From Hydractinia symbiolongicarpus (lineage: Eukaryota; Cnidaria; Hydrozoa; Anthoathecata; Hydractiniidae): DNA of 64,000 nucleotides. The notes under the pieces are model-generated. The model was not told where the DNA came from. It made no database searches and saw only the letters and a list, made by a program, of their open reading frames with translations. This document shows positions 31,726 through 41,979 of the stretch, piece by piece. Made by a program: the position numbers and the translations under genes. Position 1 is the first letter of the stretch, and each line of letters opens with the position of its first letter. The stretch is from positions 17,422,001 through 17,486,000 of the forward strand of contig NC_079878.1 in NCBI RefSeq assembly GCF_029227915.1. Reading direction: 5' to 3'.

Positions 31726-33470
31726 TCATGCTGGGAAGCACTTCATGGAAGGATCCATTTAGTCTGTGAATATGTCGTATCCGACATTGTCGTATTCTTC
31801 CAACGACATCCGACACACAACGTTAAGCAATTTATCAACGTCGTAATGTTGTTAACACATAATACTGCCTAGTATACATACTAGTGCCTAGCATAATATC
31901 TTTGTAATATACAGTAATACAGTGTAGTACATAGTAATATCCCGTATTTTACACTGTATTACTTTGTAGTATATTCAGAAATACACTGTAATACCTTGTA
32001 GTATTCAGTAATATACTGTAATACTTTGTAGTATTCGGTAATATACTGTAATACCTTGTAGTATTCAGTAATACACTGTAATACCTTGTAGTATTCGGTA
32101 ATACACTGTAATACCTTGTAGTATTCAGTAATACACTGTAATACCTTGTAGTATTCGGTAATATACTGTAATGCCTTGTAGTATTCAGTAATATACTGTA
32201 ATACTTTGTAGTATTCGGTAATATACTGTAATACCTTGTAGTATTCGGTAATATACTGTAATGCCTTGTAGTATTCGGTAATACACTGTAATACCTTGTA
32301 GTATTCGGTAATATACTGTAATGCCTTGTAGTATTCAGTAATATACTGTAATACTTTGTAGTATTCGGTAATATACTGTAATACCTTGTAGTATTCGTTA
32401 ATATACTGTAATGCCTTGTAGTATTTAGTAACACACTGTAATACCTTGTAGTATTCAGTAATACACTGTAATACCTTGTAGTATTCGGTAATATACTGTA
32501 ATGCCTTGTAGTATTCAGTAATACACTGTAATACCTTGTAGTATTCGGTAATACACTGTAATACCTTGTAGTATTCAGTAATACACTGTAATACCTTGTA
32601 GTATTCAGTAATACACTGTAATACTTTGTAGTATTCAGTAATACACTGTAATACCTTGTAGTATTCGGTAATACACTGTAATACCTTGTAGTATTCAGTA
32701 ATACACTGTAGTACTTAGTAATATACTGTAATATTGTGTAGTATACAGTAATACACTGTAATACCTTGTAGTATATAGTAATACACTGTAATACTTTGTA
32801 GTATTCGGTAATATACTGTAATACCTTGTAGTATTCGGTAACACACTGTAATACCTTGTAGTATTCAGTAATACACTGTAATACCTTGTAGTATTCGGTA
32901 ATACACTGTAATACCTTGTAGTATTCAGTAATACACTGTAATACCTTGTAGTATTCGGTTATACACTGTAATACCTTGTAGTACACTGTAATACCTTGTA
33001 ATATTCGGTAGTATACTGTAATACTTTGTAGTATTCAGTAATACACTGTAATACCTTGTAGTATTCAGTAATACACTGTAATACCTTGTAGTATTCGGTA
33101 ATACACTGTAATACCTTGTATTACACTGTAATACCTTGTTATATTCGGTAGTATACTGTAATACCTTGTAATATTCGGTAGTATACTGTAATACTTTGTA
33201 GTATTTAGTAATACACTGTAATACTTAGTAATATACTGTAATACCTTGTAGTATTCGGTAATACACTGTAATACTTTGTAGTATTCAGTAATACACTGTA
33301 GTACTTAGTAATATACTGTAATATTTTGTAGTATTCAGTAATACACTGTAATACCTTGTAGTATTCGGTAATACACTGTAGTACTTGTAACATCTAACTG
33401 TAATATTTTGTAGTATTTGGTAATACACTGTAATACTTAGTAATATACTGTAATACATGTAATAGATCTT
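31726..33470. repeat. 30-bp minisatellite array with unique outer flank, left arm of a 32-kb inverted pair
   Basis: From ~31930 to ~33460, about 50 copies of a 30-bp unit (AATACACTGTAATACCTTG plus TAGTATTCGGT), with C/T and A/G variants. The outer flank 31726-31930 (GGGAAGCACTTCATGGAAGG, then ATTTATCAACGTCGTAATG) is the reverse complement of 63540-63740. Variant units (CACTGTAGTACTTAG) and unit-length changes occur near 32700 and 33000-33250. Confidence 0.92.
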
Positions 33471-33540
33471 TGACGGTTGCGCAAAGCATTCTGGGTATTT
33501 TTTCTTCCCAGCGTGGGCTGGTTCACATATCACATGGAAC

Positions 33541-34320
33541 GTTGGCTGCAGATACAGATATAGATACAGATACAGATAATCTTTTCTGGGAATGAAAGTT
33601 TACAAAAATTGAACTGAATAAATACAAGGAAGTATTAACAAACTATCACAACCAGCAGGGGACCTCTCAAAACAGCCCGAAGGCCAGTTAAAAGATGCGA
33701 GTAGGACCCTATGCAAAAAAATTTGTACAAACTTCAATACTGCAAGAGCTCTGATTGCTCATGAGCAAAAAGTAAAAGTAAAAGCCACTGCTGAATATAC
33801 AATTTGCTTCTGCGTAACATGCGAAAAGACATTTGAATCAGACGATGCGCCGACTTGGAATGTTTGGAAGGGTAAGTCGGTTTAAAATATATGAAACAAA
33901 TACCCTTATTTGGTTGGTTCGTTTCTTATGTAATTTCGAATGTTTTTTTTTCCTTCGAAATTCGAACTGTATATTCTAATTTAAGTAGTTGTGGAGGGAA
34001 ATTTGTCATTGGTATTCTATCATGTGCAAAATTTGATTATTGCTAAGACTAGAATAGAATCCAGGTAATAAAATGGCTACTGACTGGTTTTGATCCTGCC
34101 CTGTAAAATACAAAGCCATTTGTCAGACCTTGGAGCATGTGCAATAACTTTGACCTCCAGGAGGAGAAAATCCCTCTGACAACTACAACAAAAAAGCTTA
34201 AAAAATGTTCCTTTAAAACAAAACTTTGGCTGCGAGAAAGAGTAAAGCTAAGTCTGTAACCTTAAATTTTGATAAAGTTGGATTTAAAAGCAATCCAGTG
34301 CAATTCCCTAGAGACAAAAT
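33541..34320. other. Mostly noncoding; includes one exon-like segment
   Basis: It starts with a short (CAGATA)n-like run at 33549-33577. The exon-like segment 33670-33872 is listed separately. The remainder holds no supported gene. Confidence 0.4.
33670..33872 (+). CDS. Putative exon of an unrecognised gene
   Basis: An open segment reads QLKDASRTLCKKICTNF and then TICFCVTCEKTFESDDAP, ending WNVWKG at a good GTAAGT donor (33871 on). Its coding character is convincing (no stops for ~65 codons, Cys-x2-Cys pair, mixed charged residues) in otherwise AT-rich DNA. Immediately upstream a second frame (NKYKEVLTNYHNQQG) may be the start of the same exon after a frame change near 33665. No next exon was identified downstream, where the MITE at 34323 sits. 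It could be a host gene exon or part of a captured transposon gene. Confidence 0.35.
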
Positions 34321-34322
34321 TA

Positions 34323-34646
34323 GGGGCCTTCAAAAAATTTTTTGGTCCCCGTTAGCGGGATATCGCCGCTAAGATTTGGACCCCCTCCCCCCTCTTTTAG
34401 CAGATTTCTGTCCGTGAAATACATACATTTGGATAAATCTTAGAAGGCTCAGGGGCGTGTTTTGTAGATAAAAGTTATCGGAATTGATGACATGAGACAT
34501 GCTCGCGAACGAAGAATTTTCAGGCCACAAACAAATTTTTGAAATTTCTCAATCGTTCGCGGATTCTTTTTTCAAACTTGAACCCCCCTCCCTCCCTTAG
34601 CGCCAATATCCCGCTAACAGGGCCCCAAAAAATTTTTGAAGGCCCC
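34323..34646. mobile_element. 324-bp MITE with TTA duplication
   Basis: Inverted ends GGGGCCTTCAAAAAATTTTT and complement, with TTA on each side (34320-34322 and 34647-34649). Long subterminal inverted repeats (GTTAGCGGGATAT...CGCTAAG) extend the arms to ~70 bp. Noncoding. Consistent with PIF/Harbinger mobilisation. Confidence 0.8.
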
Positions 34647-34649
34647 TTA

Positions 34650-35345
34650 GGGCTCAATTAGGAAACTCTGATTGTATTTCGGCCACAAGAACACAAATAT
34701 TGCCCTCAACTGTTACTGACACAACTTCAGCTGCCATTCTCCTTTCGGTTTTGCTGTAATGGCAATGTTGATGCTTTGCGCACTTTTTTCCCTTTATTCC
34801 GCCTACCCATCCTGTGCCCAAAAGGGACGTGGAAATAATTAAGAAGTGCTAGTATGTTAACTTTGACCTGCTTCTTCTCCTATGCTTAATGCTCTTTTAG
34901 CCTTGTGTATTTCGATGGATGATATAGGTGAGTATGACCTGAATGTAAAAACAGTGGCAGTGGTCACAATGTCTCCCTTATAAGAATGACCACAAATAAG
35001 TCACACATAAGGGTTAAGTCCTGGTGTGTTGTCTTTTTTCTGCATCTTTGCAAGGAAATGATTACATGCAACACTTTGTAACTTAGTTTGCCAATCAATA
35101 TAAGTTTTTTTGCTGTCTACGCATTTGACCAACTCCATTGCTTGCACATGGCTAGTGATCCAGCACGTTGGTTAATGCATAGATGACCTTTTACAGTACA
35201 TGCATAGTGCCTCATTGCTTCCTTCAACATCATCCTCGCAATCCCTCTTCATCTCGCGTCCAGGACCATGAACTGTTTTTTTTCGTTTCGAGAAAGGGCA
35301 TTTTGCGTTCACCTCTCCAAATCGGTTGAACAAAGGTTTGTAAAT
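34650..35345. other. Noncoding stretch
   Basis: No gene or repeat is recognised apart from scattered short frames. Confidence 0.4.
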
Positions 35346-35347
35346 TA

Positions 35348-35475
35348 GTTGAAGTGGGATGTAATAACTAAAACAGGTAACTACCAGTCTCCACAGAACC
35401 AGCAGTCCCTGTAGAACGACCAGAAAACCAACAGCGAACCAGCAGTATCATCACAGAACCACCAATGAATAAATA
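35348..35475. repeat. Left arm of an inverted repeat enclosing the Copia element
   Basis: Starts near GTAATAACTAAAACAGGTAAC and holds repeated GAACCAGCAG/GAACCACCA motifs. Its reverse complement, slightly longer, is at 41815-41977. Probably the ends of a DNA transposon or MITE into which the Copia element jumped. Confidence 0.65.
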
Positions 35476-35993
35476 GTTCCAATATTAAACTTCCACACCA
35501 AAGTGAGCGCAACGAAGCTAATTAAATACATAACAGTCGAAGACCCTACTTTCCACTGGCTATTTCGTGTCCCTCGTACACAAACTAACGGTCCTCGTGC
35601 AGGTGAATTTTAAAAATGACTCTCAAAGTGTTATAAACTTCATTCTGCGTAAAAAAAATAATCACAATACAAGAAGTCGATCTTTTGTTATTCATTTCAT
35701 AAAAATTCACGATTTGAATCAGCAAGAAAAGTGTTGTTTTGCTGGAGGTAACATATGTATTTTAGACGCTCGTTAAAAAAAGATGGTCGTCGTATTACCG
35801 AGTTCTATGTTCTAGCTATTGTTGTTATCATGGTAATCATTAGCATTCCTGATTGAAATTACTGAAAAAGATTGAAATGTTGGTTTGTTATTTATTGCGT
35901 TGAAGAGTAAATTGCAAGGAAACAGAATGAGTCTTGATTTTTTAATCCCAGAACGGTATAATTTGGATAATATTTCACTAATATAGTGTATAC

Positions 35994-36070
35994 TGTGAAT
36001 AGATCTGTATTCTTTATTATGGCATAAAGCCATACATCTAAACCTAAAAGATATAATGAACATAATGACA
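35994..36070 (-). repeat. Copia 3' LTR (77 bp)
   Basis: Matches 41565-41641 at roughly 90% by eye; core TAAACCTAAAAGATATAATG on the + strand. Divergence between the two LTRs indicates an old insertion. Confidence 0.88.
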
Positions 36071-36214
36071 ATCTTGCCACTACATTCTCTCTCAATAAAA
36101 CAAAATCATAAAGTATGTTCAAGAAAAGAAACTGCAAGACGCAGGAACACAATGTAAGAATGCTTTTAAAGTGTCATTTGGCATACTGTTATATTTGTTT
36201 TAATTAACCAAAAC

Positions 36215-38252
36215 TTAACGGTATTTCAACTGTTCTCTACCGGATAGTATACGTAGCAGGTTTTCAGCTGAAGCAGTGCCTTTCGTAAGACAGTCAGCAA
36301 TCTGATCACTTGATTTTGTAAGAATGAGTTCCCCCATTTCTCCTTTTTCGACCATCTCACGAAGTGCACAAATATCAATATACAATCGTTTATCTTCTAT
36401 GACGTTGGTATTTTTGACTGCTTCCGCAAGTGATTTATTTTCTGATATACAGATAATTGGTATATCAACTGAAAAAATCTCTTTAATTAGGGATCTGATC
36501 AACATAGCATGTTCCGCACCTTCTAAGAGAGCCATGGTTTCCGCACCCATGGCGCTTTTAACAGCCCATTTTAACTTGTGAGATCTCCAAATAATTGGCG
36601 GAATTTTGCTTTCATCATGCAGTAGCAGAACAAATCCACCTTGTGAGCCGCCATTAATTAAATTTCCATGTGATGCATCACTGAAAAGTATGAGCAATGA
36701 TGCTTTAACATCTCCAGTGTTTGAAATAACAATCTTTACTTCAGTTTGCTGCAGATGTTTCAGCTGCTTGTTAGCTCTACGAGCATCAGCAACTGTTCCA
36801 TGTCTTATGCGAGTGCTTAAATCACAGGCAACGTAAGCAGCATCAGGTCTAGTTTGTTTTGCTGCCCATTGAATTTGACGTGCTTTATATTTTGTAAGTG
36901 GAATTGTAGACGTACTATTGGTCAAATTAATTGGTGAAATGTTACTAATGTAATTATGCTGATGAATAATTACTGCACCACACTCTTGTTCAATTTCTAA
37001 TCCCAAAAAGTTAAACGACTTTGAATTCTCTTTACTAAGTGAGAATGTCTTACGTAAATGTGCAATGATAGTGTCATGAAACAAATCACTTCCAACGAAG
37101 AAGCAATCGTCAACATGACAGCAAATTACACCTTTAAGAGTTTCTTTTCTCCAGAAAAATAATGCATTGTCATAAATGCTTCTTGTAGCTGCAACTTTAT
37201 CGAATTCGTTAGATAATGTCTCATACCAAGCGCGTGAAGCGTCGCACAAGCCATAAACAGGTGTTTTTAGTTTGCACAACTTGTCTGTGTTAGCTTCTGG
37301 TGGTGGAAGAAGATGTACGACTCTATCAATCTTGGCACCTTGAAGAAACCCAGCTTTAATATCAAGACTGTAAAATTTTCCATTCATGGGTTGCACCAAT
37401 ATTACACACAAGACGAAAGTTCTCCTTGTTTACAGTTGGCGAGTCTGTTCGTATACCAATAGTGTCCTCCTCAAAACCTTGTGCCACTAATCGTGCTTTA
37501 ATTTCTGTTTTACCATCATGACTTTTCTCAGATATCGCCCAGTGGGTTGTGGTTATGTCTTGCCCTTTGTCTTCAACTTCATCATAAACATTGTAATCAC
37601 GCCATTTAGTTAATTCTTTATGTTGAGCTTCACTAACATCACATGACGTTTCTACATTATATACTGACTCTGTGTTTACCTTTTCCCAATCCAAAATGTT
37701 TTCAAAGTCAATTGATTTCATGGCTTTGGTTTTAACATCTTTGACATTCAACCAATTCTTATATGCTCCAACTCCAGATTTTCCTACTTTACCAGCACGA
37801 CTAACAACCATAAATTCAGCAAGTTTATTAGTATCAGGATCAATAAACCTAACCCTCTCCCTGACTTTTAGAAGGGTCACTGTCAATGACTGTTCATTGC
37901 GAGGTGTGTTAGAAACTTCTTGCTCAATGCTTGATTGATGTGTTGTTTCAACCTGAGCATGGGAAATAGCAGGGATCTCATTTGTATTTACGGCATGATC
38001 ACTAGGAATGTCATCAAGTACAACTTCTGACGATGTGTTGATATCAAAATCGTTTACGCTTTCAAGCAACCCATTCGCTACGCTGTTTGAAATTTCATCA
38101 AAGCAATCTTCTTCTTTGGTTGTAGTTTTCTTCACTTGAGGGTTTCCACTTGTGCTTTCTTGACAACTACGGTGTCCCTTCACTGATTGCAAGTGACACT
38201 CGAACGTAAGTTCCTCCATGTTTAACAAGGACCTGTTTTCCATCAATGCCAA
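36215..38252 (-). pseudogene. Copia reverse transcriptase and RNase H
   Basis: Two overlapping frames. 38252-37362 (296 aa) holds the linker and RT start: acidic Ser/Thr-rich region, then KVRERVRFIDPDTNKLAEF, THWAISEKSHDGKTEIKARL (RT motif 1) and DSPTVNKENFRLVCNIGA. 37411-36215 (398 aa) holds YSLDIKAGFLQGAKIDRVVH with the first catalytic Asp, PVYGLCDASRAWYETL, the box VICCHVDDCFFVG (HVDD instead of the usual YVDD), and RNase H (LLILFSDASHGNLIN, IICISENKSLAEAVKNTN, DQIADCLTKG). Order and motifs are typical Copia. The frame change sits at 37362-37411. In Copia elements the enzyme copies genomic RNA in virus-like particles. Confidence 0.92.
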
Positions 38253-40240
38253 GGACTACACCAGGTCCTCTCCACTCTTTCTCTCCACGTCGCTTATAGT
38301 ATACCAATTCACCATTATAAAAATTTTTGCTGGTAGATGTCCGTGTTTGATGACTGAGTGCTGTTTTAAGATTCACTTTCAATGAATGCTTTGCGAGCAA
38401 CATGCAGGGCATTCAGATGATTCGCAATTAATTGACTGGGTGTAACTGTTCGAAGAACAGGAGGCTTGGCTGTAAGCACAGATGGGAGATTTGGATTGCG
38501 TCCAAATACAATGCAACGCATTCTTGGCACAATTGGCCCATGTAAGTGCATTTTCAACAGAACAACTAGTGTTGTCAACAATTTTCATAATCATATTTTC
38601 CAGGATGAAATTATGATGCTCACATACACCATTTGACCATGGAGCTTCTGCTGCTGTTGTATACACTCTTGTGTTTAACAGTTCTGCTACATCTCTTAAA
38701 GGGGAACTCCAGTAAAAATCACTTTTTTCTTTTTTGCTATATACGTACTCAGAAAGTAGTTACACATCTTTCGTAGCGATCAAGTTTCTATTCTTTGTTT
38801 TTCAAAAAAGAAGCTTTTTTTATGGAAGGACATGCCGAATATTTTCAGGGGGTAAATGTACTCATTTTCTTCAATCTTTGTAATGTTTAAGTCTGCATGT
38901 GATGCTGATAATGCAGCTTCTAAAACAGCTTTGTCAAAACAACTACTTATAAGTCAGTAGCTTCTGCAACGCATTTATGACCTACCATAATCATAAGAAT
39001 GATTTTTATTTGTACAATATTAATACTCATGTTTTACCAACTTATCACGACCCGAACATTATTCGATCTTTCGATCACGCATTTGAATGGTCCTCCATCA
39101 TGGTGAAAATTTCAACGTTTCATAAAATTTGTTTGCATTTGTGTGCAAAAAAGCACGTGCGGATGAAAAATATTGCTGAATTGTGAAATAAAAATAAAGT
39201 GGCTTGTAAAGTAAGAAAGTTTTTTTACTGAAACAAATGATAAAGTTTTTGTGATGAAAAGAATGTTAAAAAAAAGCCAATTAAATATATTTTCTATTTC
39301 TTTAAAAAATATTTTGCTCAGAACGTTATTTTGAGTTAGTAGAAGACACCTCATCACTTTGCATCATTATTAATTTCTCCCTTGTGAGACACAAGAGGTT
39401 CGAAGTCGTGTGGCTGTAGCTTTGTAAAGTCTTTTTCATGAAGAGATTATCCTATTCTATGTTTATCCTAATTATCCTATTCTATGTTTTCTAAGTTAAA
39501 ATCTTCGTCATTACTACAAGACGTTTTATCAACGAACAATGTAAACACTAAGTAAACAAACTTTTAGAAGGTGTGCTGCTGAGCTCACGGACTGTCTGCA
39601 CGATGTGACGTATGCCTATTTATTCGGACCTAGTCCTCTCAACTTTGCGCAACCTTGCAAATTTATTTAAAATTGAAGATGTTTACAGACCCCATTAAGG
39701 TATAAATAAAGATTTTTAACGATTGTAAAAGGTTTATTCTGACATATTTATGTATTGTCTTCTTAAAATAACATTTTTTTCAAATATTTTTTTTCACTGG
39801 AGAGCCCCTTTAAGAGCTCATTGTTAAACTCCCCTCCGTTGTCTGAAAAAATCGAGTTTGGTGTGCCAAAAATAGCAACCCAGTGCTTGAGAATTGTGTC
39901 TACGATAATTTCCTTATTCTTGGATTTGATAATTGTTGATGCACTGTATCTACAGAACACATCAATCATATGAAGTATGGTTAACTTTTTATGATTAACT
40001 GTCAGGAATTTTAGGTCCATGGCAAGGCATTCATTGACATCTGAGGCCATTGGTAGTGAGACAATTGGCCCTTGATCGAGCCTTCATATATCTACTGCAT
40101 GTGTCACAAGAGTTTGTAACATTGTCAATTTGCTGAAATAACTCTTTATCTTCAACATTTTCATCTTGGAGAAGAGTTTTCAGTTTGCTGCTGTCTATGG
40201 GATGTCCAAACTGTTTGTGAAGCTTTGTAGCTTTTTTGCA
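38167..40240 (-). pseudogene. Copia integrase, split by a TTAA element
   Basis: Leftward: an HHCC-type zinc-binding start (HKQFGHP, CDTCSRY; ~40240-40080, frames broken), then the core 40050-39763 with AMDLKFLTVNHKKL (first Asp), MIDVFCRYSAS and IFSDNGGEFNNELL (second Asp). The coding is interrupted at 39809 by a 1.1-kb element and resumes exactly at 38699 with NTRVYTTAAEAPWSNGVCEH containing the Glu region. Segment 38412-38167 is the C-terminal domain (ELVYYKRRGEKEWRGPGVVL, GKQVLVKHGGTYVRV). Frame changes occur near 38380-38580. The catalytic triad can still be traced. Confidence 0.88.
38700..39809. mobile_element. TTAA-flanked non-autonomous DNA transposon inside the Copia integrase
   Basis: Inverted ends AGGGGAACTCCAGTAAAAA and, from the right, AGGGGCTCTCCAGTGAAAAA; TTAA at 38696-38699 and 39810-39813. 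Removing the 1110 bp plus one TTAA rejoins the integrase frame without loss of a codon, a clean demonstration of the insertion. TTAA duplications fit piggyBac or Kolobok. No transposase is recognised inside. Confidence 0.88.
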
Positions 40241-40246
40241 TTTTTC

Positions 40247-41537
40247 TTAAGGTGATTTTACAGTGAGATCGTTGACTATGAATATAACTCTGGTGGCATT
40301 TACACCCGGAGATGTTTTGTTAACAGCAACTTGCTTAGGTGTAAGAGGTATACAGTAATGGCCATTTGACGTGTGTTGTAAAGGAATGTCTCTTCCAAAC
40401 ATAGTGACTTTATCATTAACAAAATCAAGTTGGCTATTAGCTGCTTTCAGACTCTTTTTTTGATAACAATAATGGTAATTCACAATCGACAACATCAGTA
40501 AGAATATGGGCTTGCATTCCAGCCATATTAACAGGGATGTTAACTTTTTTAACTGAGGGGAAGCTTCCACCTGGCCCAAATTTAAAGGACTTGTTACTCT
40601 TACTTTCAGCTAAAGCTGTCCCTTCTGGCATAGTGTCTATGTAACAGTCAAGCCAATTTTTACCACAAACTGTCGATGAACATCCTGAGTTTAGTAAAGC
40701 ACAATTCAAAGACTCAGACACAACTTGCTCCATAAAGCATTGTTCCACACCCTTTGCGAAAAACTGCACATGTACTTTATCCTGCCCTTTGCTTCCTTTA
40801 TTCTTATCAGGACAGTCATTCATGAAATGCATTATAGATTTGCAATGGTGACATTGCAATGGATGTCCATCAGGACCATTAGGGTTGTACTGGCTTCTTT
40901 TAGCACTGAAATATTTACCACCTCTGCCACGTCCACGAGTGTTCCAATTGTTAAAACGTCGTCTGTCAAACTTTTGACCATATAATACTTCTTGCTCAAC
41001 ACCAATATCATTACTGTCTCTACTACTTTCACTTTGAGCACATTGATCATAAATGGCTTTTATCTGTTTTTTCATAGAGTCGTATGTGAGGGAAGGAACT
41101 GTAGCACGTGTTAGTTCACGTGTAGCTTTCGGTACATGTGCATTTTTTAGTAGTTGATATGCAAGAACTGCAGTTGGTAACTCAATTTTAAAACTCTTAA
41201 GTTTTTGATTCAGCTGTTCAAATTCATTTACATAATCACCAATCGACATTGTCTTGGAACGGTGAAAGGTCTCAAATTTTTCGTAAGCATTGAACATTGC
41301 TTGATCTTCAGTAATGTCATATAGTTCTTTTATTTTATTAACAAGTTTATTTAAACCATCTTCTTCATTCAATTCTTCTTTCGTTAAGGCTGACGTACTT
41401 CTGAATTTAAACTCAAATAAACAACTGGTCCTTGTTTCTTCTTTGGAAGTTCTGTAACTACTTCCCATAAAATCCCCATCTTCAGAAAATTGGGGCAATC
41501 CATACTTTTGTGCCATCATGATTGTTCCAGTTGCCAT
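40247..41537 (-). pseudogene. Copia Gag and aspartic protease
   Basis: The frame 41537-40437 (366 aa) starts at MATGTIMMAQKYG, 28 bp inside the 5' LTR. Residues ~40-190 are the UBN2-type Gag region (DYVNEFEQLNQKLKSFKIEL, LAYQLLKNAHVPKATRELT). A basic Arg/Gly stretch (GRGRGGKYFSAKRSQ) precedes a CCHC knuckle CHHCKSIMHFMNDC. The protease active site reads CALLNSGCSSTVCGKNWL, i.e. N-S-G in place of the normal D-S/T-G, so the catalytic Asp appears replaced. After a T7 run (40455-40461) protease coding continues (NSQLDFVNDKVTMFGRDIPL) to 40247. Confidence 0.88.
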
Positions 41538-41564
41538 CTTCTTAACTAGCCTCTGCTACCAGAA

Positions 41565-41641
41565 TGTGAATAGATCTTTATTCTTAATTATGGCATAAAG
41601 CCGTACATATAAACCTAAAAGATATAATGAACATAATGACA
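41565..41641 (-). repeat. Copia 5' LTR (77 bp)
   Basis: See the Copia element. Immediately followed, reading leftward, by the primer-binding site near 41551-41564. Confidence 0.88.
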
Positions 41642-41814
41642 TATACTACTAATTTATTCTCAATATTCCCAGAAATAAGGGGCGGGATAGTAAATTCTAC
41701 CGAAATTTTGCAGTTTTTTTTTTTTTTTTTTTTTTTATAAGGCATGGAGCATTTACAGCGATCGCTATTCTGATGATTCCGTCAACTATTGTTTTTTCTC
41801 ATCAACATTTTCTG

Positions 41815-41977
41815 GTGGTTCTCAACCAAGACTACTCGTTCTGTCATAGTACTGCCGGTTCGCTGCTGGTTCTCTGGTTGTTCTACGGAGACTGGTGGTT
41901 CGCTGCTTGTTCTGTGGTGGTTCTGCGGAGACTAGTCGTTACCTGTTTTAGTTATTACGGAAGTGGGAGCATTGTCC
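41815..41977. repeat. Right arm of the inverted repeat enclosing the Copia element
   Basis: Contains GGTTCGCTGCTGGTTCTC, GTTCTACGGAGACTGGTGG and ends CCTGTTTTAGTTATTACGG, the reverse complement of 35348-35475 with one extra internal unit. A ~26-nt poly(T) run at 41711-41736 lies between it and the LTR. Confidence 0.65.
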
Positions 41978-41979
41978 AT

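Larger units (their letters stand above)
35994..41641 (-). mobile_element. Ty1/Copia LTR retrotransposon with 77-bp LTRs, TATAC duplication
   Basis: Leftward element. Both LTRs are only 77 bp (35994-36070, 41565-41641), start TGTCATTATG and end ATTCACA when read leftward, and are flanked by TATAC at 35989-35993 and 41642-41646. After the 5' LTR comes a primer-binding site TGGTAGCAGAGGC, close to the initiator-Met tRNA half-molecule site of Copia elements. Gag, protease, integrase, reverse transcriptase and RNase H follow in Copia order. A 1.1-kb TTAA-flanked element splits the integrase. Without it the copy is ~4.5 kb. Confidence 0.92.

Noticed and set aside
31949-32986. 345-residue open frame of repeated YYKVLQCITE/LNTTRYYSV
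   Set aside because: The 30-bp minisatellite unit is a multiple of three with no stop in this frame, so long frames appear by construction. The same applies at 33205-33533 and 62783-63358.
31930-33460. CRISPR-like regularly spaced repeats
   Set aside because: Units are head-to-tail with no unique spacers, in animal-type transposon DNA.
41711-41736. Poly(T) run as a retroposon poly(A) tail
   Set aside because: No body of a retroposon or target duplication could be assigned to it.
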